DNA of 64,000 bases from Cyanoderma ruficeps. Lineage: Eukaryota; Chordata; Aves; Passeriformes; Timaliidae. The stretch spans positions 288,019 through 352,018 of the forward strand of contig VZDJ01004330.1 in the NCBI GenBank assembly GCA_008694505.1, given 5' to 3'. The notes below the pieces were generated by a model, which saw only the letters and a list, made by a program, of their open reading frames with translations, made no database searches and was not told the origin of the DNA. Positions 63,692 to 64,000 of the stretch are shown in pieces (position 1 is the stretch's first letter; each line of letters starts with the position of its first letter). The position numbers and the translations under genes are program-made.

Positions 63692-64000
63692 GTGGGAAAA
63701 TACAGTCTGGCATCTCCTGAGACGATGCAGTTTCTAAGATTGATAGACACAGACGTGTTACCATCCTATGACATTTGATGCCTGGGCAAGGCTCTCTTTC
63801 AGCCTGCCAAACATGACCTGTTTGAGTCTACGTGGACTCAGTTGGCTGAAAGGACTGCAGCACAGAATCTGCAAGCTCGTCAAGATGACCCTAGGTATGG
63901 GGTCGGGCCAGATGTGCTGCTGGGTGTAGGTGAATTTCCTGATGTAAACAGACAGGTCACCTATGACCCCTTGGTACTGGAGCAGTGCCAAAAGGTTGGC

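Larger units (their letters stand above)
61474..64000 (+). pseudogene. gag: Element B gag (degenerate, interrupted)
   Basis: A retroviral gag region runs rightwards from the leader (a GGTAAGAA donor-like site at about 61325). Frames break repeatedly: 61560-61904, 61828-62559 and 62522-63013 each carry a part. The early part is proline-, glutamate- and arginine-rich, as between matrix and capsid. An N lies at 62510 in a C run. A capsid-like start (AFPVIWEAG..., about 62910-62995) is split by a solo LTR at 63001-63691. After the duplicated GTGGG the capsid continues (LGVGEFPDV, DPLVLEQCQKVG near the window end) in the frame left before the insertion, with one TGA near 63777. It is class II; the tRNA-Trp primer site suggests an alpharetrovirus-like group. 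The rest of the provirus is outside the window. Confidence 0.75.

Noticed and set aside
42651..64000. miR-106a/363-type microRNA cluster, which lies upstream of GPC3 in mammals
   Set aside because: I looked for the mature seeds of these microRNAs and did not see them; in mammals the cluster is much farther away.
1..64000. CRISPR array, operon or bacterial defence system
   Set aside because: No regularly spaced repeats, ribosome binding sites or prokaryotic gene density; the window is vertebrate nuclear DNA.

Overview
The window is nuclear DNA from a bird, most likely a passerine. It carries antisense and sense CR1 retroposon fragments, class II (ERVK-type, 6-bp target duplications) and ERVL-type (5-bp target duplications) retroviral elements, long introns, and one recognisable vertebrate gene. 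It is not prokaryotic. Almost all open reading frames in the first 42 kb are chance frames in intron DNA.

The only host gene is glypican-3 (GPC3), read right to left. Coding exon 1 (42067-42241) encodes the ATG, signal peptide and the start of the ectodomain. Exon 2 (34515-34679) encodes the first cysteine-rich stretch. Both have consensus splice sites and a matching split-codon phase. A TATA-less, CpG-rich promoter with GC boxes and two CCAAT boxes lies just right of exon 1. Intron 1 (about 7.4 kb) lies between the exons. Everything left of 34515 is intron 2, which holds three CR1 fragments, a 12-bp minisatellite and a probable assembly duplication beside an N. The long third exon is not in the window.

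From about 44.6 kb to the right edge, upstream of GPC3, the DNA becomes a graveyard of endogenous retroviruses. Five solo LTRs have exact target-site duplications: 47829-48125, 49859-50541, 51951-52230, 53322-53854 and 63001-63691. Two diverged LTR-like copies (45502-46536 and 46858-48620) sit in tandem, the second carrying one of these solo LTRs inside it.

Element A (about 54956-60803, plus strand) is a decayed betaretrovirus-like provirus. It has a 5' LTR, a tRNA-Lys-type primer site, gag with two zinc knuckles, dUTPase-protease, a broken reverse transcriptase, RNase H, and a long open integrase frame with a complete D,D-35-E triad. No env or 3' LTR is seen. Element B (60904 to the window end, plus strand) starts about 100 bp after A's integrase. 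It has a 304-bp LTR of the same family as the solo LTR at 51951, a tRNA-Trp-type primer site like that of alpharetroviruses, a 42-bp tandem duplication of that site, and a gag interrupted by a 691-bp ERVL-type solo LTR.

The observation I find most interesting is in the LTR-like copy at 45502-46536. Compared with its neighbour copy, it is enriched in C-to-T changes left of the N at 46137 and in G-to-A changes right of it. The right part has no GA dinucleotide for about 400 bp. This looks like strand-coordinated cytosine deamination that switches strand near the N.
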